A DNA stretch of 64,000 nucleotides from DASUBV01 sp036501025. GTDB taxonomy: Bacteria; Actinomycetota; Actinomycetes; Streptosporangiales; Streptosporangiaceae. Location: positions 25,725-89,724 of the forward strand of contig DASYBB010000083.1 of assembly GCA_036501025.1 (NCBI GenBank). The letters run 5' to 3'. Position numbers and translations under genes: made by a program. Below are positions 22,942-31,252 of the stretch, one piece after another. Numbering within the stretch: the first letter of the stretch is position 1; each line of letters opens with the position of its first letter. The notes below the pieces were generated by a model. It was not told the origin of the DNA. It did no database searches and saw only the letters and a program-made list of their open reading frames with translations.

Positions 22942-24491
22942 CGCGGCCCGCCCCGGCCCGGCTGGCCGAGAGTATCGGTCCAGCCGTGCGCGTCATTCAG
23001 GTCCCGGGCGTCGGGCCAGCCGTAAGTGCCAGCGGGGGCTGGGGGGGGAGCGGGCGAGGGATCAGGGGCGGGGGAGGGAGCGGCGGACGTACTCGGCCAG
23101 CCGTGCGGGTCGGTCATATCGCTGTCGCTGCTCCACTGGGGGGACTCGGAATGATCGGAGCCCTCCGGCGCCCAGCCCGGCGTCGGAGCCTCCTGGTGCA
23201 GCAGCCGCTCCTGGCGCTGCTGGGCCTGTCGTTGCTGCCGCTGCAGCTCCTGCGCCTGGGAGTACCGGGCCTGCGAGTACTCGGCCTGCGAGTACCGGGC
23301 CTGCGGGTACCGGGGCGGGGCGTGCTGCGGCGGGCCGCCCCCGGACGGCTCGTACGGGGGCGTCGCGTACCGGGTCGCCGGGTACAGCGCCTCGGGGTCG
23401 GGTGCCTGCCGGTGCCAGGCATCGTCCGGGTGCCCGGCCCCGGCGTAGTGCTCAGCCGGGGAATGGGCCGACCGGGCAGGGCCCGCGGGGTAGTCGTCTG
23501 CCCGGTACTCATCTGCGGGGTACTGGGCTGCGGGGTACTGGCCTGTGGGGTACTGGCCTGCGGGGTACTGGCCTGCGGGGTACTGCGCTGTGGGGTACTG
23601 GGCTGCGGGATACTGGGCTGCCCGGGAACGGGCGGCCGGGCCGGCGGACAGCTCCCGCCGCGGCGTCCGCGGCGATCCGGGCCCGAGCGTTCCCGAGCCC
23701 GGCACGGCCGGCCCGAGCGGGGCCATCGTGACGCGGCTGCCGGGGATCAGTCCCTCGGCGGGCACGCTGAGCCGGTCCGATACCGGGTGGGCCAGCTTCT
23801 CGCTGTCGGTGCGCACCGTGGCGACGACCCGGACGGCCAGCGCGATGGCGACCAGGGCCAGGCAGGCGCCGTAGCTCCAGTCCACGTAGGGCTTGGCCGT
23901 GCGGCCGCCGAGCAGCCCGTGCACGACCGACAGCGGCCAGGCGGCGTAGGCCGCGGCGTGGATCGTGCGCCACGCCCACGGCCACTTCCCGGCGAACCGG
24001 CCGCGCAGGAAGCCCGTGACCACGATCAGCCCGAACAGGTCCGCGGCCAGGGTGCCGAGGCCGGTGTACAGGGTCCGGAACCGGGCCAGGAACGGCACGA
24101 CCACGTCGAGGACCCCGACCTTGTGGGCCACGATCTCCAGGGCCACGTGCACGATCAGGGCGGCCAGGGCGCCGAGCGAGACGCCGCGGTGCACGGACTG
24201 GGCGACGACCCGGTGGCCGGGCCGCATCACGATGCGGTCCGTGGCCAGCAGGCCCACGCCGACGGCGGTCGTCATGCCGATCAGCGCGAAGACGCCGGCG
24301 TACTTGAGCAGGAATTCCTGGATGGAGCTGACGATGGACTGCCCGTGGCGGCTGTGCTCGGCGGCGATCACCGCGATCACCGTCACGGTGATCACGGCCA
24401 GCCAGACCACGGGCCACCGTCGCTTGGGTACCTGCAGGGCGACCGGGGCGGGCGGGAGCTGCCTGCTGGCTTGCCCTCGCGGGGACGACAT
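22938..24491 (-). CDS. Ferric-reductase-like transmembrane protein with Tyr/Gln/Pro-rich tail
   Basis: A 517-aa protein. Residues about 28-270 contain six or so hydrophobic helices with paired His residues (HRVVAQSVHRGVSLG, LIVHVALEIVAH, TIHAAAYAAWPLSVVHGL), typical of the haem-binding ferric-reductase-like or cytochrome b561-like domain. The C-terminal 230 residues are low-complexity, with repeats such as QYPAGQYPAGQYPT and ARYSQAEYSQARYSQ. The start is MSSPRGQ, preceded by AGGAGG at 7 nt; a 58-codon upstream extension crosses the palindrome region and is rejected. It is the first gene of a two-gene operon with the NuoF-ferredoxin fusion. A perfect palindrome upstream suggests specific control. 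Confidence 0.85.
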   Translation of the reverse strand: MSSPRGQASRQLPPAPVALQVPKRRWPVVWLAVITVTVIAVIAAEHSRHGQSIVSSIQEFLLKYAGVFALIGMTTAVGVGLLATDRIVMRPGHRVVAQSVHRGVSLGALAALIVHVALEIVAHKVGVLDVVVPFLARFRTLYTGLGTLAADLFGLIVVTGFLRGRFAGKWPWAWRTIHAAAYAAWPLSVVHGLLGGRTAKPYVDWSYGACLALVAIALAVRVVATVRTDSEKLAHPVSDRLSVPAEGLIPGSRVTMAPLGPAVPGSGTLGPGSPRTPRRELSAGPAARSRAAQYPAAQYPTAQYPAGQYPAGQYPTGQYPAAQYPADEYRADDYPAGPARSAHSPAEHYAGAGHPDDAWHRQAPDPEALYPATRYATPPYEPSGGGPPQHAPPRYPQARYSQAEYSQARYSQAQELQRQQRQAQQRQERLLHQEAPTPGWAPEGSDHSESPQWSSDSDMTDPHGWPSTSAAPSPAPDPSPAPPPAPAGTYGWPDARDLNDAHGWTDTLGQPGRGGPR

Positions 24492-24659
24492 AGAGGTGCC
24501 TCCTGGGGACGGCAACGGGGACGAGCTGCTCGCGCCGAGCTGCAATGGACGCGACGGGCACCATCTCGCTGATCTGACCGCTGACCTGATGAACCGGTGA
24601 AGGCCCCCCAGCCTCAAGATCTTTATGCTATCGCCGACGGTCTCGACTCCGCAGCGAAT

Positions 24660-24684
24660 CGACATAGTTACAGTAACTATGTCG
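24660..24684. promoter_or_regulatory. Perfect 25-nt palindrome, candidate operator
   Basis: The arms CGACATAGTTAC (24660-24671) and GTAACTATGTCG (24673-24684) are exact inverse complements around a single A. It lies about 170 nt upstream of the ferric-reductase-like start, in an unusually AT-rich patch. The length and perfection fit a dimeric repressor or activator such as a TetR, MarR or HxlR family member. No regulator gene is adjacent. Confidence 0.65.
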
Positions 24685-24765
24685 TCTTTGCGCAGGTCAC
24701 TGGCACATTACGAAAAACGCCGGCCAAGCGGCCGCGCGGCCCCTGAATAGAGCCTGAGGACGCGC

Positions 24766-25677
24766 TTAGTCGTGCCTGCGGAGGAAGTCGCCGACCGCCG
24801 CCATATAAGCGTCCCGCTCTTCCCAGAAAGGCATGTGCGAGGACTCTTCCAGGATCACCTGCTCGGACTGCTTGATTCCGGAGACCAGGTCCTCCTGGAC
24901 CGCCGGGGTGGCCTCGTCGTGGCGCCCGGAGATCACCAGCGCCGGGACCGCGATCTGGCTCAGCCGGTCCTGCGCCGTCCAGTCCCGGAGCGAGCCGATG
25001 ACGTGGAACTCCGACGGGCCGTTGGTGGTGTGGTACACCGTCGGGTCGGTGTCGGTGAGCTCAAGGGAGCGCAGCACCTCGGCCGGCCACTCGTCCAGCC
25101 GGCACAGGTGGCGGCTGTAGTAGACGTCGCAGGCCTCGGCGTACTCCGGGTTGCTCGTCGTGTGCGCCTCCTCATGGCGGCGCAGCGTCTCCGCCACGTC
25201 GGGCGGCAGGCCGTCGCGGAGCTTGTTGGCCTCGGCCGCGAAGTGGCCGAACGAGGCGGCGGTGTTCGACAGCACCGCCGACCGCAGGCCGGCCGGCGCG
25301 GCGATGGCGTGCTCCTGGGCGAGCATCCCGCCCCAGGACTGGCCGAGCAGGTGGTACCGGCCGCCGATGCCGAGGTGGTCGAGCAGGCCGCTCAGCTCGC
25401 GGGCGAACAGGTCGACGGTGTAGTAATCCGCGCCCCGGTCCGGGAAGTGGGTCGAGTTCCCGTTGCCCGTCTGGTCATAGAAGACCACCGCGCGGCCGTC
25501 GCGCGCCAGGTCAGCCATCGACAGCAGGTAGTCATGGGTCGACCCCGGCCCGCCGTGCAGCGTGACCAGCGGCGCCGGGCCGTACCCGGCCCGGGCCGCG
25601 CCCAGGTCGCCGGCGACGCGGTACCAGGTCTGATGATCCTCGAAGGCGGCATAGCCGTCCTGAACGGGCAGCGTCAT
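24766..25677 (-). CDS. Proline iminopeptidase-like alpha/beta hydrolase
   Basis: A 303-aa member of the S33 peptidase family. The oxyanion region is LVTLHGGPGSTHDYLL (about 34-49), the nucleophile elbow is LGQSWGGMLAQ, and the late triad residues are in ISGRHDEATP (Asp) and EESSHMPFWE (His). Family members release N-terminal proline or other small residues, or hydrolyse related amides. The ATG at 25677 is supported by the -10 sequence TACCCT six nt upstream, indicating a leaderless mRNA; an ORF extension of 51 codons is rejected. It is divergent from the first carboxylesterase gene. Confidence 0.9.
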   Translation of the reverse strand: MTLPVQDGYAAFEDHQTWYRVAGDLGAARAGYGPAPLVTLHGGPGSTHDYLLSMADLARDGRAVVFYDQTGNGNSTHFPDRGADYYTVDLFARELSGLLDHLGIGGRYHLLGQSWGGMLAQEHAIAAPAGLRSAVLSNTAASFGHFAAEANKLRDGLPPDVAETLRRHEEAHTTSNPEYAEACDVYYSRHLCRLDEWPAEVLRSLELTDTDPTVYHTTNGPSEFHVIGSLRDWTAQDRLSQIAVPALVISGRHDEATPAVQEDLVSGIKQSEQVILEESSHMPFWEERDAYMAAVGDFLRRHD

Positions 25678-25983
25678 CTGCCCAGGGTAGGCAGCCGGGC
25701 CGGTCAGATGCAGTGAAAAGAGGACAATAGTCTTCCGCCGCCGGCCTGGGCCGCCCGGGCCTGGAGCGGGGGCGTCCGCCCGGCTCCGGGATCCCCGGCG
25801 GCGCGCCCCGATGGCAGGCGCCGCCGTCATTCCGCGAATGGCCCTGGCGGCAAGCCAAATTAATTCGTTTTCCAGAAACGTCCCGGAAACGGTTGAGACG
25901 TGCGCTTAACCGGCCGCAGACTGGCACCTGCGGCGCCCTGTCCTGCCGCTTTCACCGCGGGGCCAGATAGCTGGAGATTGGGG
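25678..25983. other. Divergent intergenic region with the first esterase promoter
   Basis: About 300 bp between the iminopeptidase and the lipoprotein esterase. It carries the iminopeptidase -10 box at its left end and, at 25875-25935, a promoter block shared with the second esterase. No ORF within it is convincing. Confidence 0.5.
25885..25922 (+). promoter_or_regulatory. Esterase promoter, copy 1
   Basis: TTGAGA (25893-25898), an 18-nt spacer and CAGACT (25917-25922), with GGAAAC just upstream at 25885-25890. The same elements with the same spacings stand before the second esterase (27639-27676), and the flanking sequence is also conserved (GCAGACTGGCAC). Conservation between paralogues supports function. 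Confidence 0.6.
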
Positions 25984-27606
25984 ATGCCCGGAAAAGCAAG
26001 GAGCTGGCGGCTACGCGCCCGGATCGCGGCCGGGGTCATGGCGGCCAGCGCGCTGGCCGGCTGTGCCACGTCCGCCGGCGCGGCCCCGGCGGGCGCCACC
26101 GCGGCGGCGGGCGGCCTGGTCGCGAAGACGCAGTTCGGCGCGGTGCGCGGCAAGGCGGCGGGCGGGATCCACGAGTTCCTCGGCATCCCGTACGCGGCGC
26201 CGCCGACCGGGGCGCTGCGCTGGCACGCGCCGGAGCCGCCCGCGCACTGGACGGGCGTGCGCGCCGCCGCGGCGTTCGCCCCGCACTGCCCTCAGTCGGC
26301 GTCGCCCTTCGGCCGGCCCAGCACCTCGGAGAACTGCCTGTTCCTCAACGTGTTCACCAGGCCGGGCGGAAGCCGGGCCGGCCGGCCGGTCATGGTCTGG
26401 ATCCACGGCGGTGCCCTGGTCACCGGCGAGAGCGACGACTATGACCCGGCCGCGCTGGTGAACGACGGCGTGACCGTCGTGACCGTGAACTACCGCCTGG
26501 GCGCGCTCGGCTTCCTGGCCGACTCGGCGCTGGCCGACCCGGCCGGCGCGGCGGGCAACTACGGCCTGATGGACCAGCAGGCCGCGCTGCGCTGGGTGCA
26601 GGCGAACATCGGGCGGTTCGGCGGCGACCCCCGGGACGTGACGCTGTTCGGCGAGTCGGCGGGCGGGCTGAGCACCCTGTCCCAGCTGGTCTCGCCGGGC
26701 GCCCGCGGGCTGTTCCAGCGCGCCATCGTGGAGAGCGGGTCCTATGACCTGACCCAGGCGCCGCTGGCGGGCGCCGAGGCGGCGGGCGCGGCGTTCGCGG
26801 CCAAGGTCGGCTGCGGTGCCCGGCCCGGCGCGACGGCCACGGCGGCGTGCCTGCGGGCGGTCCCGGTCGCCGCCGTCCTCGCGGCCCAGAGCGCCGGGGG
26901 CTACACCCCGGACCTCGACGGCCGGGTCCTGACCCAGTCGATCGGCGCGGCCCTGCAGGACGGCCAGTTCAACCGGGTGCCGGTGGTCATGGGGACCAAC
27001 CACGACGAGTGGCGGCTGTTCGTCGGCCTGAGCCGGCTCGAGGGCGGGGCCGCGGTGACCGCGGCCGGCTACCTGGCGCAGATCCAGGGCACCGTGGGCG
27101 GGTCCGCCGTGCTCGCCGCGCAGGTCGCGGCCCGGTACCCGCTGGCGAGCTACCCCAGCCCGGCGGCCGCCGTCGGCGCCGTCGGCACCGACGCCATCTT
27201 CGCCTGCCCGTCGCTGCGGGCCGTGTCGCTGCTGTCGAAGTTCACGCCGACGTACGCCTACGAGTTCAACGACGAGAATGCCCCCGAGCGCTTCCTGCCC
27301 GCCGCCGGCTTCGCGTACGGCGCGGCGCATGCCTCGGAGATCCAGTACCTGTTCGGCATCTCGGCCCCGATCCCCGGGGTCCTCACCCCGGCCCAGCGCC
27401 GGCTCGCCGCGCAGATGAAGGGCTACTGGGCCGGCCAGGCCCGCCGCGGCGCGCCCGCCCCGGCGGGCCAGCCGGCCTGGCCCCGGTTCAGCGCCGCGAC
27501 CCAGCCGGTGCTCTCGCTCAATACGCCGGCGCCGGCGGTCGAGACCAATTTCTCGGCCGTGCATAACTGCGCCTTCTGGGCGGCTATCGCGGCGGCCAGG
27601 GCCTAG
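25984..27606 (+). CDS. Type B carboxylesterase, lipoprotein form
   Basis: A 540-aa exported esterase of the carboxylesterase/para-nitrobenzyl esterase family. The N-terminus has a lipoprotein signal ending in a lipobox (ASALAGC), so the enzyme is probably membrane-anchored outside the cell. The catalytic Ser225 lies in GESAGG; the acid residue is probably in TNHDEWR and the His in AAHASEIQYLF. SENCLFLNVF is the family signature. The start MPGKARSW follows GGAG at 7 nt; a longer frame begins 28 codons earlier without support. It is a tandem paralogue of the next gene, aligned without shift up to the active serine. Confidence 0.92.
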   Translation: MPGKARSWRLRARIAAGVMAASALAGCATSAGAAPAGATAAAGGLVAKTQFGAVRGKAAGGIHEFLGIPYAAPPTGALRWHAPEPPAHWTGVRAAAAFAPHCPQSASPFGRPSTSENCLFLNVFTRPGGSRAGRPVMVWIHGGALVTGESDDYDPAALVNDGVTVVTVNYRLGALGFLADSALADPAGAAGNYGLMDQQAALRWVQANIGRFGGDPRDVTLFGESAGGLSTLSQLVSPGARGLFQRAIVESGSYDLTQAPLAGAEAAGAAFAAKVGCGARPGATATAACLRAVPVAAVLAAQSAGGYTPDLDGRVLTQSIGAALQDGQFNRVPVVMGTNHDEWRLFVGLSRLEGGAAVTAAGYLAQIQGTVGGSAVLAAQVAARYPLASYPSPAAAVGAVGTDAIFACPSLRAVSLLSKFTPTYAYEFNDENAPERFLPAAGFAYGAAHASEIQYLFGISAPIPGVLTPAQRRLAAQMKGYWAGQARRGAPAPAGQPAWPRFSAATQPVLSLNTPAPAVETNFSAVHNCAFWAAIAAARA

Positions 27607-27638
27607 CGCTACCGGCGGCCTTTTCGGAGAAATGTCCG

Positions 27639-27676
27639 GGAAACAGTTGTAACACGCCGTTTGCGCGACGCAGACT
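27639..27676 (+). promoter_or_regulatory. Esterase promoter, copy 2
   Basis: GGAAAC (27639-27644), TTGTAA (27647-27652), an 18-nt spacer and CAGACT (27671-27676) repeat the layout seen before the first esterase. The promoter was evidently duplicated with the gene, so each paralogue has its own transcript. Confidence 0.6.
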
Positions 27677-27737
27677 GGCACGTGCGGCACGCTGGGCGGC
27701 CGCCCTCGCTGAGGGGCCACCAATCGGGAGAGAGAGC

Positions 27738-29369
27738 ATGCGTCAACACGCAACTGGCGGGCGGCTCCGGAGCCGCCTCGCGGCCGCGGCCGTGGCCGTC
27801 GGCACGCTGGTCGGCGGCACGGCGCTCGCCGGGCTGGCCCCGGCGGGTGCCAGCCCCGCATTACCCGCCGCCGGCGGCCCGGTCGCGCTGACCCGCACCG
27901 GCGCGGTGCAGGGCAAGACGGTCAGCGGGGTCAGCGAGTTCCTCGGCATCCCCTACGCCGCCCCGCCGACCGGCGCGCTGCGCTGGCACGCGCCCCAGGC
28001 GCCGGCGCGCTGGCGCGGCATCCGGGCCGCCACCGCGTTCGGCCCGCACTGCCCGCAGCCGGGCTCGGCGGCCGGCACGTCGGAGAACTGCCTGTTCCTC
28101 AATGTGTTCACCAAGCCCGGCGCGAGCCTGGCCGGGCGCCCGGTCATGGTCTGGGTACACGGCGGCGCCCTCGTCACCGGCGCGAGCGACTCCTACAACC
28201 CGGCCTCGCTGGTCAAGGACGGCGTCACCGTCGTCACCATCAACTACCGCCTCGGCGCGCTCGGCTTCCTGGCCGACTCGGCACTGGCCAGCCGGGCCGG
28301 GAACGCCGGGAACTACGGGCTGATGGACCAGCAGGCCGCGCTGCGCTGGGTCCGGGCCAACATCAGCCGGTTCGGCGGCAACCCGCGCAACGTGACGCTG
28401 TTCGGCGAGTCGGCGGGCGGCCTCAGCACGCTGTCGCAGCTGGTCTCGCCGGGCTCGGCCGGGCTGTTCCAGCGGGCCATCGTCGAGAGCGGCTCCTACA
28501 ACCAGACCCAGGCGTCGCTGGCCAGCGCCGAGGCGAGCGGCGCGACGTTCGCGGCCCGGGTGGGCTGCGGCAGCCAGCCGGGCAGCGCGGCCACGGCCGC
28601 GTGCCTGCGCGCCGTCCCGGTCGCCACCCTGGTGGCCGACGAGAACGCGGGCGGCTACACCCCCGACCTCGACGGCCTGGTGCTGCGCCAGTCGATCGTG
28701 ACCGCGCTGCGCAGCGGCCAGTTCCACCGGGTGCCGGTCGTGATGGGCACCAACCACGACGAGTGGCGGCTGTTCGTGGCCCTGGCCCAGCTCGGGGGCG
28801 CGCCGCCCGTGACGGCGGCTAACTACCCGGCGCAGATCCAGGCCACCCTGGGCGTCTCCGCGTCCGTGGCGGCGCAGATCGCGGCGCAGTACCCGGTGGC
28901 CAGCTTCCCGAGCGCGCCGGTCGCGATCGGCGCGGTCGGCACCGACGCGATCTTCGCCTGCAACTCGCTCAACGACGTGTCGCTCATGTCGCGCTTCACG
29001 CCGACCTTCGGCTACGAGTTCAACGACGAGAACGCGCCCCAGGTGGGCTTCCCGAACGTCGGGTTCCCGCTCGGGGCCGATCACGCCTCGGAGCTGCAGT
29101 ACGTGTTCGACCCGTTCCCGCCGGCCATGACCGCGCTGTCGCCCGCGCAGCAGGCCCTCTCGGCGCAGATGAAGGCGTACTGGACGAGCCAGGCCGAGCA
29201 CGGCAGCCCGGAGACGGCGGGGCAGCCGCTGTGGCCGCTGTTCAGCGCCAGCAGCCAGCGCATGCTGAGCCTGGACGAGCCGAGGCCGGCGGTGGAGACC
29301 AGTTTCTCCGCCGAGCATCACTGCGCGTTCTGGGCGGGCATCGCCGCACAGGCAGGCGTTACGAGCTAA
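27738..29369 (+). CDS. Type B carboxylesterase, secreted form
   Basis: A 543-aa paralogue of the preceding esterase, with long identical stretches. It has a classical signal peptide (Arg-rich start, Ala/Val core, cleavage near GASPA) without a lipobox Cys, so it should be released. The catalytic Ser225 is in GESAGG, with TNHDEWR and DHASELQYVF carrying the remaining triad residues. A GGGAGAGAGAGC ribosome binding site precedes the ATG. One paralogue anchored and one free suggests division of labour on extracellular esters. A strong bidirectional hairpin separates it from the convergent cellulase gene. Confidence 0.92.
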   Translation: MRQHATGGRLRSRLAAAAVAVGTLVGGTALAGLAPAGASPALPAAGGPVALTRTGAVQGKTVSGVSEFLGIPYAAPPTGALRWHAPQAPARWRGIRAATAFGPHCPQPGSAAGTSENCLFLNVFTKPGASLAGRPVMVWVHGGALVTGASDSYNPASLVKDGVTVVTINYRLGALGFLADSALASRAGNAGNYGLMDQQAALRWVRANISRFGGNPRNVTLFGESAGGLSTLSQLVSPGSAGLFQRAIVESGSYNQTQASLASAEASGATFAARVGCGSQPGSAATAACLRAVPVATLVADENAGGYTPDLDGLVLRQSIVTALRSGQFHRVPVVMGTNHDEWRLFVALAQLGGAPPVTAANYPAQIQATLGVSASVAAQIAAQYPVASFPSAPVAIGAVGTDAIFACNSLNDVSLMSRFTPTFGYEFNDENAPQVGFPNVGFPLGADHASELQYVFDPFPPAMTALSPAQQALSAQMKAYWTSQAEHGSPETAGQPLWPLFSASSQRMLSLDEPRPAVETSFSAEHHCAFWAGIAAQAGVTS

Positions 29370-29428
29370 CGGGCCGCTGCTGGCTGAGGCACCCGCGCGT
29401 TAAGGCCGCCGCCAGCCGAGCGGAAACA

Positions 29429-29463
29429 GCGGGGCGGCCCGGGAACTCCCCGGGCCGCCCCGC
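29429..29463. terminator. Bidirectional hairpin terminator between esterase and cellulase genes
   Basis: A perfect 15-bp stem, GCGGGGCGGCCCGGG (29429-29443) with CCCGGGCCGCCCCGC (29449-29463), closes on the loop AACTC. It lies between convergent stop codons at 29369 and 29476, so it can serve both transcripts. Confidence 0.85.
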
Positions 29464-29475
29464 GGGCCCGTCCGG

Positions 29476-31050
29476 TCAGCCGGCCAGCGCGGAGATGTGG
29501 GACTCGAAGCCGGCCCCGTAGGCGGTGGGCGTGCCGTTGTAGTTGCTGATCAGGCCGGGGCCGCTGGCGCAGTTGAAGTCGGTGTTCCAGGCCCACGCCA
29601 GGTAGCTGGCGTGCCCGGAGTCCAGCCAGCTCATCAGCGGGTCGATGTAGGTGTCGGCGCAGTCGTTCTCGCCGATCTCGCCGGCGATGACCGGGACGCT
29701 GGCCAGGACCGGGGCGACCTGCGCGGTCCAGCAGGCCGGCGTGCTGCAGGCGTTGAAGTTGTAGGAGTGCCAGGCCGCGGCCAGGTCGTGGTCGGGGTCG
29801 GCGGGCTCGTGGGCCAGCCACCCGGTCAGGTCGTTGGCCCACTCCAGGCCGCCGAGCATCAGCACGTTGCTGGCCCCGGTCCCGCGGACGGCGTTGACCA
29901 GGGCCTGCATGCCGGCCACCGGGTAGCCGATCCCGGCGCAGGTGCCGCCGCGAAGCCAGCACTGCCAGCCCTCGGCCTCGTCGCCGTGGTCGGCCCGCTC
30001 CGGGTAGGGCTCGTTGAACAGGTCGAACACCACCGCGTCGTCGCCCTTGAACGTCCGGGCCACCGACGTCCAGAACGGCACGGCCTGGGCCGCGTCGGGC
30101 ATCGGCTTCTGGCACGCGGCCTGCGCGGCGGAGCACGCCGAGGCGGAGCCGCCGTAGGCGCCGTCCGTCCAGTGCAGGTCCAGGATCGCCACCATGCCGC
30201 TCGCGTTGAGCAGGCTGACGTACTTCTCGATGGCCGACCGGTAGGCGGGGCCGGCGTAGGCCGGGTGCACGTAGGACTCGCCTTTCCAGCACGCCTCGTT
30301 CAGCGGGATCCGCACCGCGTTGACGCCGAACGCCTTCATCGCGGCGATCGAGGCCCGGTCGCTCGGGCCGTCGAAGATGCCGAAGTCCTGCACGCAGGCG
30401 AACTCCGTGCCGGACCGGTCCACGCCGTGCAGCACGACCTGCTGCCCGCGGGCGTCGACCAGCATGTTCCCCCGCACCTGCAGCTGCGGGGCGCGGCCCG
30501 GCGCGGCCGGCGGCGGTGGCGAGGCGGGACGGGCCTGAGCGGTGGCCGGGGGCTCGGGCACCTTGCCGTGCGCCGGGGCGGGGGAGGCCGGGGCGGTCGC
30601 GCTGCCGGTGCAGGCGACGCCGTTGACCGTGAACGTGGTCGGCGCGGGGTTGGCGCCGCGGTAGCCGAAGTTGGCGCCGATCTGCGCCGAGCCGCCCGCG
30701 GCCAGGCGGCCGTTCCAGCTCTCGCTGGTGACCGTGATGTCGCCGCCGCGCTGGCTCCAGGTCCCCGACCAGCCCTGCGCCAGGGACTGGCCGCCGGCGT
30801 AGGCGTACCGCAGGGTCCAGCTCGTGACCGGGCTGCCCAGGTTGGTCACGGTCAGGCTGGCGGTGAAGCCGGTGTTCCACTGCGTGCTGACGCGGTAGCG
30901 GACGGCGCAGCCGGTGCTCGCGCCGGTGTCGACGATGCGCCGCGGCCCCGGCCCGCCGGCCAGCGCGAGCCCGACGGCCAGTGCCGTGATCACGCCGGCC
31001 ACCGGGAGCAGCACGCGCGGGCGGATCAGGCCGCGCGATCGCAGCGTCAT
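29476..31050 (-). CDS. Secreted cellulase: CBM2 plus GH5 catalytic domain
   Basis: A 524-aa exported glycoside hydrolase. After a signal/anchor segment (about 10-33) comes a CBM2 cellulose-binding domain (about 46-149; VRYRVSTQWNTGFTASLTV, surface Trp residues, bracketing Cys residues). A Pro/Ala-rich linker (about 150-188) leads to a GH5 domain. The acid/base Glu347 is in FDLFNEPYPE and the nucleophile Glu458 in VIAGEIGE. It should cut beta-1,4-glucans. The start at 31050 follows GGAAGG; the longest frame begins 74 codons earlier inside the neighbouring promoter region. It is divergent from the beta-helix protein gene. The N-terminal placement of CBM2 is common in actinobacteria. Confidence 0.92.
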   Translation of the reverse strand: MTLRSRGLIRPRVLLPVAGVITALAVGLALAGGPGPRRIVDTGASTGCAVRYRVSTQWNTGFTASLTVTNLGSPVTSWTLRYAYAGGQSLAQGWSGTWSQRGGDITVTSESWNGRLAAGGSAQIGANFGYRGANPAPTTFTVNGVACTGSATAPASPAPAHGKVPEPPATAQARPASPPPPAAPGRAPQLQVRGNMLVDARGQQVVLHGVDRSGTEFACVQDFGIFDGPSDRASIAAMKAFGVNAVRIPLNEACWKGESYVHPAYAGPAYRSAIEKYVSLLNASGMVAILDLHWTDGAYGGSASACSAAQAACQKPMPDAAQAVPFWTSVARTFKGDDAVVFDLFNEPYPERADHGDEAEGWQCWLRGGTCAGIGYPVAGMQALVNAVRGTGASNVLMLGGLEWANDLTGWLAHEPADPDHDLAAAWHSYNFNACSTPACWTAQVAPVLASVPVIAGEIGENDCADTYIDPLMSWLDSGHASYLAWAWNTDFNCASGPGLISNYNGTPTAYGAGFESHISALAG

Positions 31051-31252
31051 GAGCGTGAGCCTTCCGGAGAGGATGGGATGACTGGCCCGGCTGGCCCCTG
31101 CGGAACAGGACAAAACTATAGCCAGGCCATTAACGTTCCGGAGATATCCGGGCAAACTCTTTGCGTCGCGCCGTGCGCGAGAAATGCTGGCAGGCAGGCG
31201 CGAGCCAGGCGCCTTTCCGCTTATCAGCATGTCGAGGAAGGCCAGTTCCCAG

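Noticed and set aside
25915..25935. Possible sigma-54 promoter (TGGCAC) before the esterases
   Set aside because: The -12 TTGC element is missing at the required spacing and actinomycetes generally lack sigma-54. The conserved block fits a -35/-10 pair better.
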